Below are positions 1-7,227 of a stretch of DNA of 20,462 nucleotides, in pieces. Within the stretch, counting starts at the first letter, position 1; the number at the start of each line of letters is the position of its first letter. Both the position numbers and the translations under genes were made by a program. Source of the DNA: Chitinophagales bacterium (lineage in GTDB: Bacteria > Bacteroidota > Bacteroidia > Chitinophagales > Saprospiraceae); the NCBI GenBank assembly GCA_013298445.1, contig JAAFHQ010000014.1:1-20462 (forward strand), given 5' to 3'. The notes beneath the pieces were generated by a model. It saw only the letters and a program-made list of their open reading frames with translations, was not told the origin of the DNA and ran no database searches.

Positions 1-789
1 CCAGGGACTTTGGCCAATAGCAATTTCTGGGACGTTAGCCGGCAATGGGAGAACACTCAAATGACTTATGGTGGCACGGAGCACCCCTTCACACAGATAC
101 AAATTACGGATAAGGGGCTTGAAATTATGGCGGATTATGTAGGTAAAGTACGTGAAGCGGTTGGTTATGAAGTCCCGCTTGCTTCCGATCACTATGGCCA
201 TTTTGACAAAAACAATGCCATTCGCCTGGGTCGTGCCGTAGAAAAATACCGACTGGCCTGGCTAGAAGACCTGATTCCATGGAAATACACTGAGGATTGG
301 AAAGAGATTTCACATGCCATCGAAACACCAACCTTGACAGGCGAAGACATTTACCTGAAGGAGGAGTTCATCAAGTTGGTTGATAACCGTGCAGTAGATT
401 TGATACACCCCGATTTGGCTAGTTCCGGGGGGTTGTTGGAAACCAAAAGAATTGGGGATTATGCCGAAGAACGTGGCGTTGCCATGGCCATGCATTTTGC
501 AGGCACTCCCATTTCCTTCATGGCCAACGTGCATTGTGCTGCGGCTACTCAAAACTTTGTAGCGCTCGAACACCACTCGGTAGACCTGGATTACTGGGAT
601 AATCTGGTCAAAAAAACCGACGTACCCATGATCGAAAAAGGCTTTGCCAATGTGCCCGAGCGTCCGGGGCTTGGGGTTGATCTCAACGACGAGGAGGTAA
701 AAAAACACCTCGACCCCGAAGACCAAAGTTATTTCAAACCAACCCCTGAATGGGATCAAATTCGTTCCTGGGATCGACTTTGGAGCTAA
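1..789 (+). CDS. Enolase-superfamily (mandelate racemase/sugar-acid dehydratase-like) protein, C-terminal part
   Basis: The gene is cut by the window edge: the frame is open from base 1 and no convincing start is present (the TTG at base 10 is not a real start). It holds most of the catalytic barrel of a mandelate racemase-type enolase-superfamily enzyme. These enzymes abstract a proton next to a carboxylate and, in this branch, usually dehydrate sugar acids. The three expected acidic Mg2+ ligands are visible: Asp in ASDHYGHFD (187-189), Glu in WLEDLIP (265-267) and Glu in TGEDIY (343-345). A likely catalytic His is in AMHFAGTP (493-495), followed by an LEHH motif. The C-terminus (GLGVDLNDEEV, then SWDRLWS) is intact. 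A carboxylate-type transporter gene follows 121 bp downstream, consistent with uptake and catabolism of a sugar acid. The exact substrate cannot be read from the sequence. Confidence 0.85.
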   Translation, partial: PGTLANSNFWDVSRQWENTQMTYGGTEHPFTQIQITDKGLEIMADYVGKVREAVGYEVPLASDHYGHFDKNNAIRLGRAVEKYRLAWLEDLIPWKYTEDWKEISHAIETPTLTGEDIYLKEEFIKLVDNRAVDLIHPDLASSGGLLETKRIGDYAEERGVAMAMHFAGTPISFMANVHCAAATQNFVALEHHSVDLDYWDNLVKKTDVPMIEKGFANVPERPGLGVDLNDEEVKKHLDPEDQSYFKPTPEWDQIRSWDRLWS

Positions 790-852
790 TCCTACGCTGT
801 TCACATACAGTTTTCAATTATTCTCTGCATATTTAACCAAATTTCGTATTCA

Positions 853-878
853 TAGAGACGCGATTGATCGCGTCTCTA
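853..878. repeat. Short perfect hairpin, 12-bp arms
   Basis: The arms tagagacgcgat (853-864) and atcgcgtctcta (867-878) are exact reverse complements separated by 2 bases. It lies between the dehydratase-like gene and the transporter. Only a short run of four T follows, so it is a weak terminator at best. Its last two bases are also the TA of TACTTTTG (877-884), which fits the Bacteroidetes -7 box TAnnTTTG and sits 26 bp before the transporter ATG. No TTTG is found 19-21 bp further upstream, so the promoter reading is tentative. Confidence 0.7.
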
Positions 879-910
879 CTTTTGATCGCAACAATTACAT
901 CTACATCGTT

Positions 911-1990
911 ATGGGATCCTTTTCACGGTATTTGCTTTATGCGGGCCTGGGCGTTTTAGCGCTGGCACTATTGGCTTTTTTGATTGGCCAATCCAGTTTT
1001 ACTGGGCCACTTTTGGTCATTGGTTTTTTAGTCGCGGCCTTAGGGATGCGTGATATTCCAGCCTTGAAGGGTTACGCCTACACTACGGTTATTTTTGCGG
1101 TAGTGAGTGCCGGGATGTTTTATCCACAGTATTTCACAATGGTTGGCGATTACAAATTGTCCAAGTTGATCATGCCACTGTTGCAAGTCATTATGTTTGG
1201 CATGGGTACGACCATGACTTTTGACGATTTTGTGGGCATCATCAAAACACCGAAGGCTGTGATCATTGGGCTTTGTTGTCAATTTGCCATCATGCCTACC
1301 CTGGGCTTTGCCATCGCCAACCTGTTTGGTTTCCCACCAGAGATTGCCGCAGGGGTTATCCTGATTGGTTCTTCGCCGAGTGGTTTGGCTTCCAATGTAA
1401 TGGCCCTCATCGCCAAAGCCAATGTGGCTCTTTCAATTACAATTACCACTTTCGCCACCTTGCTTGCCCCCATAATGACCCCTTTGTTGATGAAATACCT
1501 GGCGGGGCAGTTCATCGAAATCAATTTTTGGAAGATGGTGTGGGACATTACCCAAATCATCATCATACCGCTCGGCGTTGGATTTATCATCAACCAATTC
1601 TTTAAAAAATTCGCCGAATGGCTCAAAGATTACCTCCCGTTCATTTCGATGGCAGGCATTGCCTTCATTCTATTGATCATCATCGCAGCAGGGCAACAAT
1701 CACTGCTTAATGTAGGAGGATTGCTGATTGTGGCGGTATTGCTGCACAATATTGGTGGTTTTATTTTGGGTTACTCGGCAGCCAAGCTCTTCCGTATGCC
1801 CGAACAAGATTGCCGTACGGTAGCCATTGAAGTAGGCTTACAAAATGGAGGGCTGGCCTCTGGTTTGGCCAATCAAATGGGAAAACTGGCCACGGTGGGT
1901 CTGGCCGCTGCGTTGTTTGGGCCGATTATGAACATTACGGGGTCGATTTTGGCGAGCTGGTGGGGAAGGAAGCCCGTGGAGGAAAGTTGA
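911..1990 (+). CDS. BASS-family (bile acid:sodium symporter-like) transporter
   Basis: This 359-residue polytopic inner-membrane protein has roughly nine or ten hydrophobic segments. It carries the two signature regions of the bile acid:Na+ symporter family. One is GSSPSGLASN (about 153-162), followed by NVALSITITTFATLLAPIMTP, the discontinuous helix that binds Na+. The other is EVGLQNGGLA (about 307-316), the second crossing helix. FGMGTTMTFDDF (96-107) matches the conserved region before them. Bacterial members usually import organic anions with Na+, not bile acids as such. The position behind an enolase-superfamily sugar-acid enzyme suggests a carboxylate substrate, which is inference. The ATG at 911 begins a natural N-terminal membrane segment. 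The 3' end is 27 bp before a long inverted repeat. Confidence 0.88.
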   Translation: MGSFSRYLLYAGLGVLALALLAFLIGQSSFTGPLLVIGFLVAALGMRDIPALKGYAYTTVIFAVVSAGMFYPQYFTMVGDYKLSKLIMPLLQVIMFGMGTTMTFDDFVGIIKTPKAVIIGLCCQFAIMPTLGFAIANLFGFPPEIAAGVILIGSSPSGLASNVMALIAKANVALSITITTFATLLAPIMTPLLMKYLAGQFIEINFWKMVWDITQIIIIPLGVGFIINQFFKKFAEWLKDYLPFISMAGIAFILLIIIAAGQQSLLNVGGLLIVAVLLHNIGGFILGYSAAKLFRMPEQDCRTVAIEVGLQNGGLASGLANQMGKLATVGLAAALFGPIMNITGSILASWWGRKPVEES

Positions 1991-2017
1991 TTTGTATGCG
2001 CCTTTGGCGCACCATTC

Positions 2018-2134
2018 CTTAGGTGAATCCTTAAGTGCCTTAGGTTTCTTAGGTGGTGAAGAAAAAAGCCTGTGAAGCAGGCCGCGTATTTTTCACCACC
2101 TAAGAAACCTAAGGCACTTAAGGATTCACCTAAG
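2018..2134. repeat. Long inverted repeat, perfect 43-bp arms with internal tandem words
   Basis: The arms 2018-2060 and 2092-2134 are exact reverse complements over 43 bp, with a 31-base loop that contains a further hairpin (gcctg/caggc, 2068-2082). Each arm is itself made of degenerate repeats of about 9 bp such as ccttaggtg, ccttaagtg, ccttaggtt and tcttaggtg. It lies between the transporter stop and the amidohydrolase leader on the same strand. As RNA it would be a very strong stem, but there is no T-tract, so it is not a standard terminator. It shares its construction, though not its words, with the elements at 3581-3701, 5013-5120 and 11887-12041. Confidence 0.92.
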
Positions 2135-2239
2135 ATTAGGTATCAAAGATGCCCGCTATTCAAACCAATTCTTGTTTTTTCAATCATCTCAACTTCCCTT
2201 TCCTTTTGTATTTTACAGGCTCAACAACCTGTGATTAGT

Positions 2240-3580
2240 ATGAAAAATCGTTTACTCCTCACTGCCCTGCTGCTCTTGGGCGGTATTGGCGTTTTTGCCC
2301 AACAAAAAAACCTGAAAGCCCTCGTGGGCGGCACCCTCATTGATGGCTATGGAAGCCATCCACTCCGTAACAGCGTCATCATCATTGAAGGGGAAAAAAT
2401 TATTAAAATTGGCCAGGTCGGTCAGATTGATATTCCGGCGGGTGCCGAAATCATTTCTACCGAAGGCATGAGTCTGCTCCCGGGCCTCTGGGACATGCAC
2501 GTACACCTCATGATCAACGGCCACAGCAACTACACCCATTGGGACAAAAAGTATCCCAAGCTGTTTGGCAGTGTGATCATGCCCTCTTCGGCCAAACAAT
2601 TGCTCATGGCGGGGGTGACATCCGCCCGCGACCTGGGCGCACCACTAGAAGAATCCATCGCTGTACGCGACGCCATCAATGCAGGCAAACTGGATGGGCC
2701 CACCCTTTATGTGTCCGGCCCTTTTATCCAAAAAGAACCATATCCCGGCACCGAGTTGTTCCGCTGGGGGGTAAATGGTGCCGAAGACGCCCGCAACAAA
2801 GTACGCAAACTGGCCAAAGCTGGAGTGGATTGCATCAAACTCATCGACCACGATCAAATGACCATGGAAGAGCTCAAAGCGGTGGTGGATGAAGCGCACA
2901 AAAACAAGTTAAAAGTAGTAGGCCATGCCCACAGGCCGGAAGAAATACGCCGTGGATTGTCAGTTGGTGTGGATTGTTTTGAACACACTGGGCTCTCCTC
3001 TGCCCCTGAATACCCCAACGACATCCTGAATCAAATCAAGGAGCGCACTGCCCAAATGAACCTCGGGCCGCTCTTCTGGACGCCCACTATCGAGGGTTTG
3101 TACAATTACACTTACAACCGCGATAACCGCGAAAAATTGGACGATCCCTCCTGGCACCTGGGTTTACCGGATTCAATCATTGCTGACATCAAAGAATCAA
3201 TTGAACACCCCGACCGTATGGCCTATTTCCAGTTGACGCCCATGCGGCAACCCACCCTGGCCAAAAAATTCCAACAATTGAAAGAGACCGGCGCGGTTCT
3301 GCTGATCGGTACCGACAGTGGGATTCCGATGAAATTCCATAGCCAATCTACCTGGAACGAATTGGACGTGTGGGTGAATCACCTGGGCGTGGATCCCATG
3401 TACGCCATTCGGGCGGCTACGTATTGGCCCGCGCTGTTTCACGGAGTAGCGGATCAGGTGGGAACAGTTACGGAAGGCAAATTTGCCGACATCATCGGCG
3501 TGCGGGGCGATGTGCTGCGTTACATCAACTTATTGCAGGATGTGGATATGGTGATTAAGCATGGGAAAAGATACAAGTGA
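2240..3580 (+). CDS. Exported metal-dependent amidohydrolase (imidazolonepropionase/prolidase-like)
   Basis: The 446-residue protein begins at the ATG at 2240 with a clear signal peptide (KNRLLL core, cleavage near VFA|QQ, residue 20), so it should act in the periplasm or outside. The frame is open further upstream to a GTG at 2072, but that stretch is the right arm of an inverted repeat and gives no signal peptide, so I reject it. Amidohydrolase metal ligands are in order: HxH in WDMHVH (H87, H89), Lys in GVDCIKL (K200, candidate carboxylated lysine), His in VGHAH (H229 or H231), His in CFEHT (H249) and Asp in IGTDSG (D359). This set fits binuclear enzymes acting on dipeptides or cyclic amides; the substrate is unknown. 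The stop codon directly abuts the next repeat element. Confidence 0.9.
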   Translation: MKNRLLLTALLLLGGIGVFAQQKNLKALVGGTLIDGYGSHPLRNSVIIIEGEKIIKIGQVGQIDIPAGAEIISTEGMSLLPGLWDMHVHLMINGHSNYTHWDKKYPKLFGSVIMPSSAKQLLMAGVTSARDLGAPLEESIAVRDAINAGKLDGPTLYVSGPFIQKEPYPGTELFRWGVNGAEDARNKVRKLAKAGVDCIKLIDHDQMTMEELKAVVDEAHKNKLKVVGHAHRPEEIRRGLSVGVDCFEHTGLSSAPEYPNDILNQIKERTAQMNLGPLFWTPTIEGLYNYTYNRDNREKLDDPSWHLGLPDSIIADIKESIEHPDRMAYFQLTPMRQPTLAKKFQQLKETGAVLLIGTDSGIPMKFHSQSTWNELDVWVNHLGVDPMYAIRAATYWPALFHGVADQVGTVTEGKFADIIGVRGDVLRYINLLQDVDMVIKHGKRYK

Positions 3581-3701
3581 GGTTGAGGAGTTGAGAAGTT
3601 TAGGAGTTTAGGAGTTTAGGCTACCGCGAGTGACTTAGACATTGACATCGTCAAAATCGCTCGCGGTAGCCTAAACTCCTCAACCACTCAACTTCTCAAC
3701 C
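3581..3701. repeat. Inverted-repeat element, copy 1 of the M16-flanking pair
   Basis: It fills the gap between the amidohydrolase stop (3580) and the M16 stop (3705). The best stem has perfect 21-bp arms, 3610-3630 and 3660-3680, ending in ggctaccgcgag/ctcgcggtagcc. Outside this are tandem 8-9 bp words (ttgaggag, ttgagaag, tttaggag twice), with complementary words on the right (ctcaacttctcaacc). The 53-bp core (3619-3671) matches the core of the element at 5045-5096 best in reverse-complement orientation, with about 45 of 53 positions equal by eye. Lying between convergent genes it could serve as a two-way transcription stop, although no T-tract is present. Confidence 0.9.
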
Positions 3702-3704
3702 AAA

Positions 3705-5003
3705 TTAATAATCATCATCATCGTCATCATCCATGCCCCCCGAAAATCCAGCCATGGCCGCAGCGCCGGGGATCGCTTTGTAGTACAACTTGCTGCAATT
3801 TTCTGCGCGGAACAAGTGTTGGGCTACGCGGTGTATGTCAGCAGCGGTGATTTTTTCGTACAATCCCGGCTCTTTATTGATTAGATCTGCATCGCCCAGC
3901 AATTCAAAAAAAGCCAGGTTCATGGCTTTGCCCAGGGCACTCAGTTCCGAAAAAATCAGGGCACTTTCAGCGCGGTTTTTACATTTTTGCAACTCATCTT
4001 CGGCAATTGGCTGATCGATGAGCAATTGTAATTCTTCCCAAATGGCCGCTTCGGCATCTTCCAAACTTACCCCTTCGGAAGGTCGGCCCTCAATAAGGAA
4101 CAAGCCCGGATCAACAGTGCCAGTGATGTAGGCGTCAATTTGGGAAAACAACCGTTTTTCCTTCAACAAACGCCGGTACAAACGAGAAGAAGGCCCATTG
4201 CTCAGCACATCCGACAACAGATCGGTGATGTAAAAATCAGGGTGCAAACGCTCGGGGCAATGGAAAGCCAGGTAAAGTGCGTCGAGGGGAACGTTGGTTT
4301 CCTGTATTTTTTCCTGCAGTTTGCGTTGGGGCGCTTCGTGGTCAATTTTCCGTTCGGGGATGTCTCCAGCGGGAATGTCTCCAAACCATTTTTGCGCCAG
4401 TTTTTTGACCTGGTTCAATTTTACGTTGCCACAAACGGCCAGGATGGCGTTGTTGGGGCGGTAGTGCTTGAAGTAAAAATCCTGCACGTCCTCCATGGTG
4501 GCACTTTCCACATGCTCCGGCACCTGCCCGATCACGGGCCAGCGGTAGGGATGGGTTTGGTAGGCCATTTCGGAGAGGTGGTGCCACATGTCGCCGTAGG
4601 GCTGGTTGAGGCAAGTCTCCTTAAATTCCTCGACAACTACCTTGCGCTGCACTTCGAGTACTTGAGGATCGAAGTTGAGGCTCAACATCCGGTCTGATTC
4701 CAGCCAAAAAGCTACCTCCAGGTTTTGGGCTGGCAGTACTTCGTAAAAGTTGGTGAAATCGTTGTTGGTAAAGGCATTGTTGTCGCCTCCCGCCATTTGC
4801 AGGGGGTCGTCAAAATCGGGAATGTTGGCGGAGCCTCCAAACATGAGGTGCTCAAAGAGGTGGGCAAAACCCGTTTTATTGGCTTGTTCGTCGCGGGAAC
4901 CTACGTCGTACAACACATTCACTGCCGCCATGGGTGTGCTGGGATCCTCATGTACCAATACCCGCAAGCCATTGTCCAGCACAAATCGATGGAATACTAT
5001 CAC
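3705..5003 (-). CDS. M16 family zinc peptidase (pitrilysin/processing-peptidase-like)
   Basis: This 432-residue protein has the inverted zinc motif HxxEH in FAHLFEHLMFGG (H48, E51, H52). A Glu-rich segment VVVEEFKE (122-129) lies at the spacing expected for the third zinc ligand. The following regions (YQTHPYRWPVIG; HYRPNNAILAVCGN) are typical of a single M16A/B-like domain pair. Length fits the roughly 430-residue bacterial processing-peptidase type. No signal peptide is visible. The start is a GTG at 5003; upstream the frame continues only through a repeat element (reading Leu-Asn-Leu/Phe words), with no ATG, so the GTG is the best choice. The C-terminus is odd: after GFSGGM come seven Asp and a Tyr. 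The gene is bracketed by two inverted copies of one repeat core. M16 enzymes degrade short peptides; the role here is unknown. Confidence 0.92.
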   Translation of the reverse strand: MIVFHRFVLDNGLRVLVHEDPSTPMAAVNVLYDVGSRDEQANKTGFAHLFEHLMFGGSANIPDFDDPLQMAGGDNNAFTNNDFTNFYEVLPAQNLEVAFWLESDRMLSLNFDPQVLEVQRKVVVEEFKETCLNQPYGDMWHHLSEMAYQTHPYRWPVIGQVPEHVESATMEDVQDFYFKHYRPNNAILAVCGNVKLNQVKKLAQKWFGDIPAGDIPERKIDHEAPQRKLQEKIQETNVPLDALYLAFHCPERLHPDFYITDLLSDVLSNGPSSRLYRRLLKEKRLFSQIDAYITGTVDPGLFLIEGRPSEGVSLEDAEAAIWEELQLLIDQPIAEDELQKCKNRAESALIFSELSALGKAMNLAFFELLGDADLINKEPGLYEKITAADIHRVAQHLFRAENCSKLYYKAIPGAAAMAGFSGGMDDDDDDDY

Positions 5004-5012
5004 TTGAAAATT

Positions 5013-5120
5013 GTTGAGAAGGTTGAGAAAGTTGAGAAGGTTGAGGCTACCGCGAGCGACTTTGACGCGTCCTTGTCTAAGCCGCTCGCGGTAGCCTCAA
5101 CCTTCTCAACATTCTCAACC
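5013..5120. repeat. Inverted-repeat element, copy 2 of the M16-flanking pair
   Basis: The arms 5022-5058 and 5083-5119 are complementary at 36 of 37 positions. Each outer arm is a tandem run of 9-bp words (gttgagaag, gttgagaaa, gttgagaag, gttgaggct). The inner part is ggctaccgcgagcg/cgctcgcggtagcc. The 52-bp core (5045-5096) is related to that at 3619-3671 but reversed. The element begins only 9 bp upstream of the M16 GTG codon, so it forms the immediate leader of that gene, and it ends 15 bp after the stop of the small helical gene. Confidence 0.9.
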
Positions 5121-5135
5121 TCCCTAAACCTTAAA

Positions 5136-5402
5136 TTAGAACCAATCCTTAAACCGCTCCTTCAAAGAATTGATGGCAGTAGCGGCTTTTGCTTTGAGTT
5201 CCTGAAATTCTTCACTGGTTTCTTCGCCCAGCTTTTCAAACTCTTCGCCAAAATCGATGCTTTTCAGGTAAGTCAGTTGTTCCTGAATTTCTTCTTTCGC
5301 TTCAGCAACACCCTCCTTGGCCAGTTCGGTCAGGTGGGCGATTTTTTCTTGCACTTTGACTTTAGTTTCGGCCAATTGCTCTTTCAATTGTTCCTTGTCC
5401 AT
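5136..5402 (-). CDS. Small, highly charged all-helical protein, function unknown
   Basis: The 88-residue product starts MDKEQLKEQL and is rich in Lys, Glu, Ala, Leu and Gln. Hydrophobic residues recur at 3-4 residue spacing, and there is no Pro or Cys. This predicts one or two long amphipathic helices or a coiled coil, of the type seen in apolipoprotein-like or YtxH-like small proteins. It ends with an aromatic cap (RFKDWF). There is no signal peptide or membrane span. It is on the same strand as the M16 gene, 132 bp upstream of it, with only the repeat element between; co-transcription is possible. I do not recognise a family. The coding case rests on the coherent composition over its full length and the sharp match to the intergenic boundaries. 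Confidence 0.75.
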   Translation of the reverse strand: MDKEQLKEQLAETKVKVQEKIAHLTELAKEGVAEAKEEIQEQLTYLKSIDFGEEFEKLGEETSEEFQELKAKAATAINSLKERFKDWF

Positions 5403-5607
5403 TTTGATTGATTTGAGGTTAAAAAATAACCAATTGGAAATATTTCAGGTGATTTTTGGAAATCTCCGCTAAGTTACCCTTTTTCAAAGTTTTGATTAAA
5501 ACAGATTTCAGAATTAAAAAGTTGGCTGATTTTTCTCAGCAAAAAATCCGGCGCAGTTTTTTTAAATTTTGCAATAAAGGCTTACTTTCCGAAGCTTTTT
5601 CAACATT
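5403..5607. other. AT-rich intergenic stretch between divergent genes
   Basis: This is the first part of the 377-bp gap between the small helical gene (-) and trpB2 (+). It must hold the promoter of the helical gene, but I find no exact TAnnTTTG box on either strand. Two minor hairpins are present: ggtta/taacc (5417-5431) and gctga/tcagc (5525-5540). TAAATTTTG near 5570 is one base too long for the -7 consensus. No coding potential is seen. Confidence 0.5.
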
Positions 5608-5764
5608 AGGAACGGAAATAAAATAAAGTAAACACTTGACTGGCTCTTTTTTGATTTTGCTGCGTTGCTCGTCAGTTGCGTAGTACACTATGCGCCTTCC
5701 TCGCGCCTTGCCAAATCAAAAAATAGCTCAGTCAACTCGTTTACTTTATTTCATTTCCGTTCCT
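5608..5764. repeat. 157-bp imperfect inverted-repeat element in the trpB2 leader
   Basis: The outer arms of about 50 bp run inward from aggaacggaaat (5608 onward) and atttccgttcct (ending 5764). They stay complementary through aaataaagtaaac, ttgact and ttttttgattt, with a few mismatches and small indels. The roughly 50-bp middle (about 5662-5711) is GC-richer and holds an internal imperfect hairpin (gcgtagt/actatgc). It carries no open frame with recognisable coding content. The element ends 15 bp before the trpB2 ATG, so it will be in, or overlap, the promoter and leader of that gene. It does not use the short tandem words of the other elements and seems to be a different family, possibly a MITE-like non-autonomous element. 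Confidence 0.88.
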
Positions 5765-5779
5765 TAAAACACCAGATTC

Positions 5780-7144
5780 ATGCAAAATCGCAAATTTTTA
5801 TTGACGGAACAGGAAATTCCCGATAAGTGGTACAACATTGTGGCCGACATGCCCAATAAGCCGCTGCCGCCTCTACACCCAGGCACCAAAGAACCGATTG
5901 GACCGGAAGCCCTTGCTCCACTTTTCCCCATGGAACTCATCAAGCAAGAGGTGACTACGGATAAATGGGTGCAGATCCCTGATGCCGTTCGCGACATTTA
6001 CACCATCTGGCGCCCTACCCCACTCTACCGCGCCTATGCACTGGAAAAAGCGCTGGATACTCCGGCCAAAATCTACTATAAATACGAAGGGGTGAGCCCG
6101 GCTGGCTCCCACAAACCCAATACGGCAGTACCGCAGGCTTATTACAACAAAATGGAAGGGGTAAAACGCATCACCACCGAAACGGGTGCCGGGCAGTGGG
6201 GCAGCGCCTTATCTTTTGCCTGCCAGCACTTCGGCATTGAGTGTGAAGTGTACATGGTGAAGGTGAGCTACGACGGCAAACCCTACCGCAAACTAATGAT
6301 GAATACCTGGGGTGCCAAGGTATACTCTTCCCCCACCGATCATACCGCCGCCGGGCGGCAAATTTTGGCGCAGGATCCCAACTCGCCAGGCAGCTTGGGC
6401 ATCGCCATTTCCGAAGCGGTGGAACGCGCAGCCATGGATGAAAACACCAAATATGCCCTGGGAAGCGTGCTCAACCACGTGTTGATGCACCAAACCGTGA
6501 TAGGCCTGGAAGCAATCGAACAAATGAAAAAAGCGGGCGACATGCCGGATGTGGTGGTGGCACCGTTTGGGGGCGGCTCCAATTTTGCGGGCATCGCCTT
6601 CCCTTTCCTGCGCCTTAACTTTGATGAAGGGCGTAACATCCGCTTTGTAGCCAGCGAGCCCGCTTCTTGCCCAAAACTGACTCGTGGGGTGTTCCGCTAC
6701 GACTTCGGCGATACGGTCGGGATGACACCACTGCTGCCCATGTACACCCTCGGGCACAACTTCGTGCCTGCGCCCATCCACGCGGGGGGCTTGCGCTACC
6801 ACGGTGCCGGGGTGATTGTGAGCCAGTTGCTCAAGGATAAACTGATCGAGGCGCGGGCGCATGACCAGTTGGAATGTTTCGAAGCTGGAGTATTGTTTGC
6901 CAAAACGGAAGGCATCATCCCTGCTCCAGAAGCAAGTCATGCACTGGCAACGGTTTTCGCCGAGGCACAAGCAGCGAAGGAAGAGGGCAAGTCGCGTACG
7001 ATTTTGTTCAACCTATGTGGTCACGGGCACTTTGATCTGCAAGCCTATGATGATTATTTCAACAATCGACTGGTGAAACACGAGGTGACGAACGCGGAGA
7101 TCGCGGATTCGTTGGCACAGTTGGATACGCCGGTGATTGGGTAA
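5780..7144 (+). CDS. trpB: TrpB2-type tryptophan synthase beta-like PLP enzyme
   Basis: The 454-residue protein matches the TrpB2 branch (long, PLP-dependent tryptophan synthase beta-like proteins), not the roughly 400-residue TrpB1. The PLP lysine is K112 in AGSHKPNTA. ETGAGQWGSA (134-143) is the substrate-carboxylate loop, GGGSNFAG (264-271) is the phosphate-binding loop, and the C-terminus has NLCGHGHFD. The N-terminal extension with RPTPLYRA is typical. The reaction is indole plus serine to tryptophan; TrpB2 often works without TrpA, and indeed no trpA or other trp gene is nearby, so an indole-salvage role is a reasonable inference. ATG at 5780 gives the usual N-terminus. Its leader is occupied by the 157-bp inverted repeat. 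Confidence 0.93.
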   Translation: MQNRKFLLTEQEIPDKWYNIVADMPNKPLPPLHPGTKEPIGPEALAPLFPMELIKQEVTTDKWVQIPDAVRDIYTIWRPTPLYRAYALEKALDTPAKIYYKYEGVSPAGSHKPNTAVPQAYYNKMEGVKRITTETGAGQWGSALSFACQHFGIECEVYMVKVSYDGKPYRKLMMNTWGAKVYSSPTDHTAAGRQILAQDPNSPGSLGIAISEAVERAAMDENTKYALGSVLNHVLMHQTVIGLEAIEQMKKAGDMPDVVVAPFGGGSNFAGIAFPFLRLNFDEGRNIRFVASEPASCPKLTRGVFRYDFGDTVGMTPLLPMYTLGHNFVPAPIHAGGLRYHGAGVIVSQLLKDKLIEARAHDQLECFEAGVLFAKTEGIIPAPEASHALATVFAEAQAAKEEGKSRTILFNLCGHGHFDLQAYDDYFNNRLVKHEVTNAEIADSLAQLDTPVIG

Positions 7145-7147
7145 CAC

Positions 7148-7203
7148 CAGCTTATAACTCGCCAGCTTGGGCCTTTTGGGGCTGAGTTGGCGAGTTATAG
7201 CTG
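7148..7203. terminator. Inverted repeat between convergent genes, likely bidirectional terminator
   Basis: The arms cagcttataactcgcca (7148-7164) and tggcgagttatagctg (7188-7203) are complementary with one bulged base. The loop carries gggcc/ggggc runs that may extend pairing. It starts 3 bp after the trpB2 stop and ends 24 bp before the stop of the opposing DUF4369 gene, the expected place for a shared stop. There is no T-tract, so intrinsic termination is inferred from position and stem alone. Confidence 0.6.
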
Positions 7204-7227
7204 TTTCAAGTTTCAGATGGCACTCAT

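Noticed and set aside
10..12. TTG at base 10 as the start of the first gene
   Set aside because: The frame is open to base 1 and the protein lacks the N-terminal capping domain of the enolase superfamily, so the gene is simply cut by the window edge.
2072..2239. N-terminal extension of the amidohydrolase from a GTG at 2072
   Set aside because: Most of its start lies in the loop and right arm of a perfect inverted repeat, it contains no ATG, and it would bury the signal peptide that begins at 2240.
4140..4697. 185-codon open frame antisense to the M16 gene
   Set aside because: The M16 motifs fix the coding strand; the antisense frame has no recognisable domain.
3619..5096. Reading the core hairpins as integron attC sites
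   Set aside because: No integrase is present, no attC R and L box consensus is seen, and the two cores face opposite directions.
2018..5120. Reading the repeat elements as a CRISPR array
   Set aside because: There is no regular repeat-spacer alternation; the words are contiguous, degenerate and mirrored around one core.
4725..5411. 228-codon plus-strand frame crossing the M16 5' end, the repeat element and the small helical gene
   Set aside because: It runs across two minus-strand genes and a repeat, and its translation is low-complexity in the repeat part (VEKVEKVEKVE).
6293..6970. 225-codon open frame antisense to trpB2
   Set aside because: It is a codon-composition shadow of a well-supported gene, with no signal peptide, domain or start context of its own.
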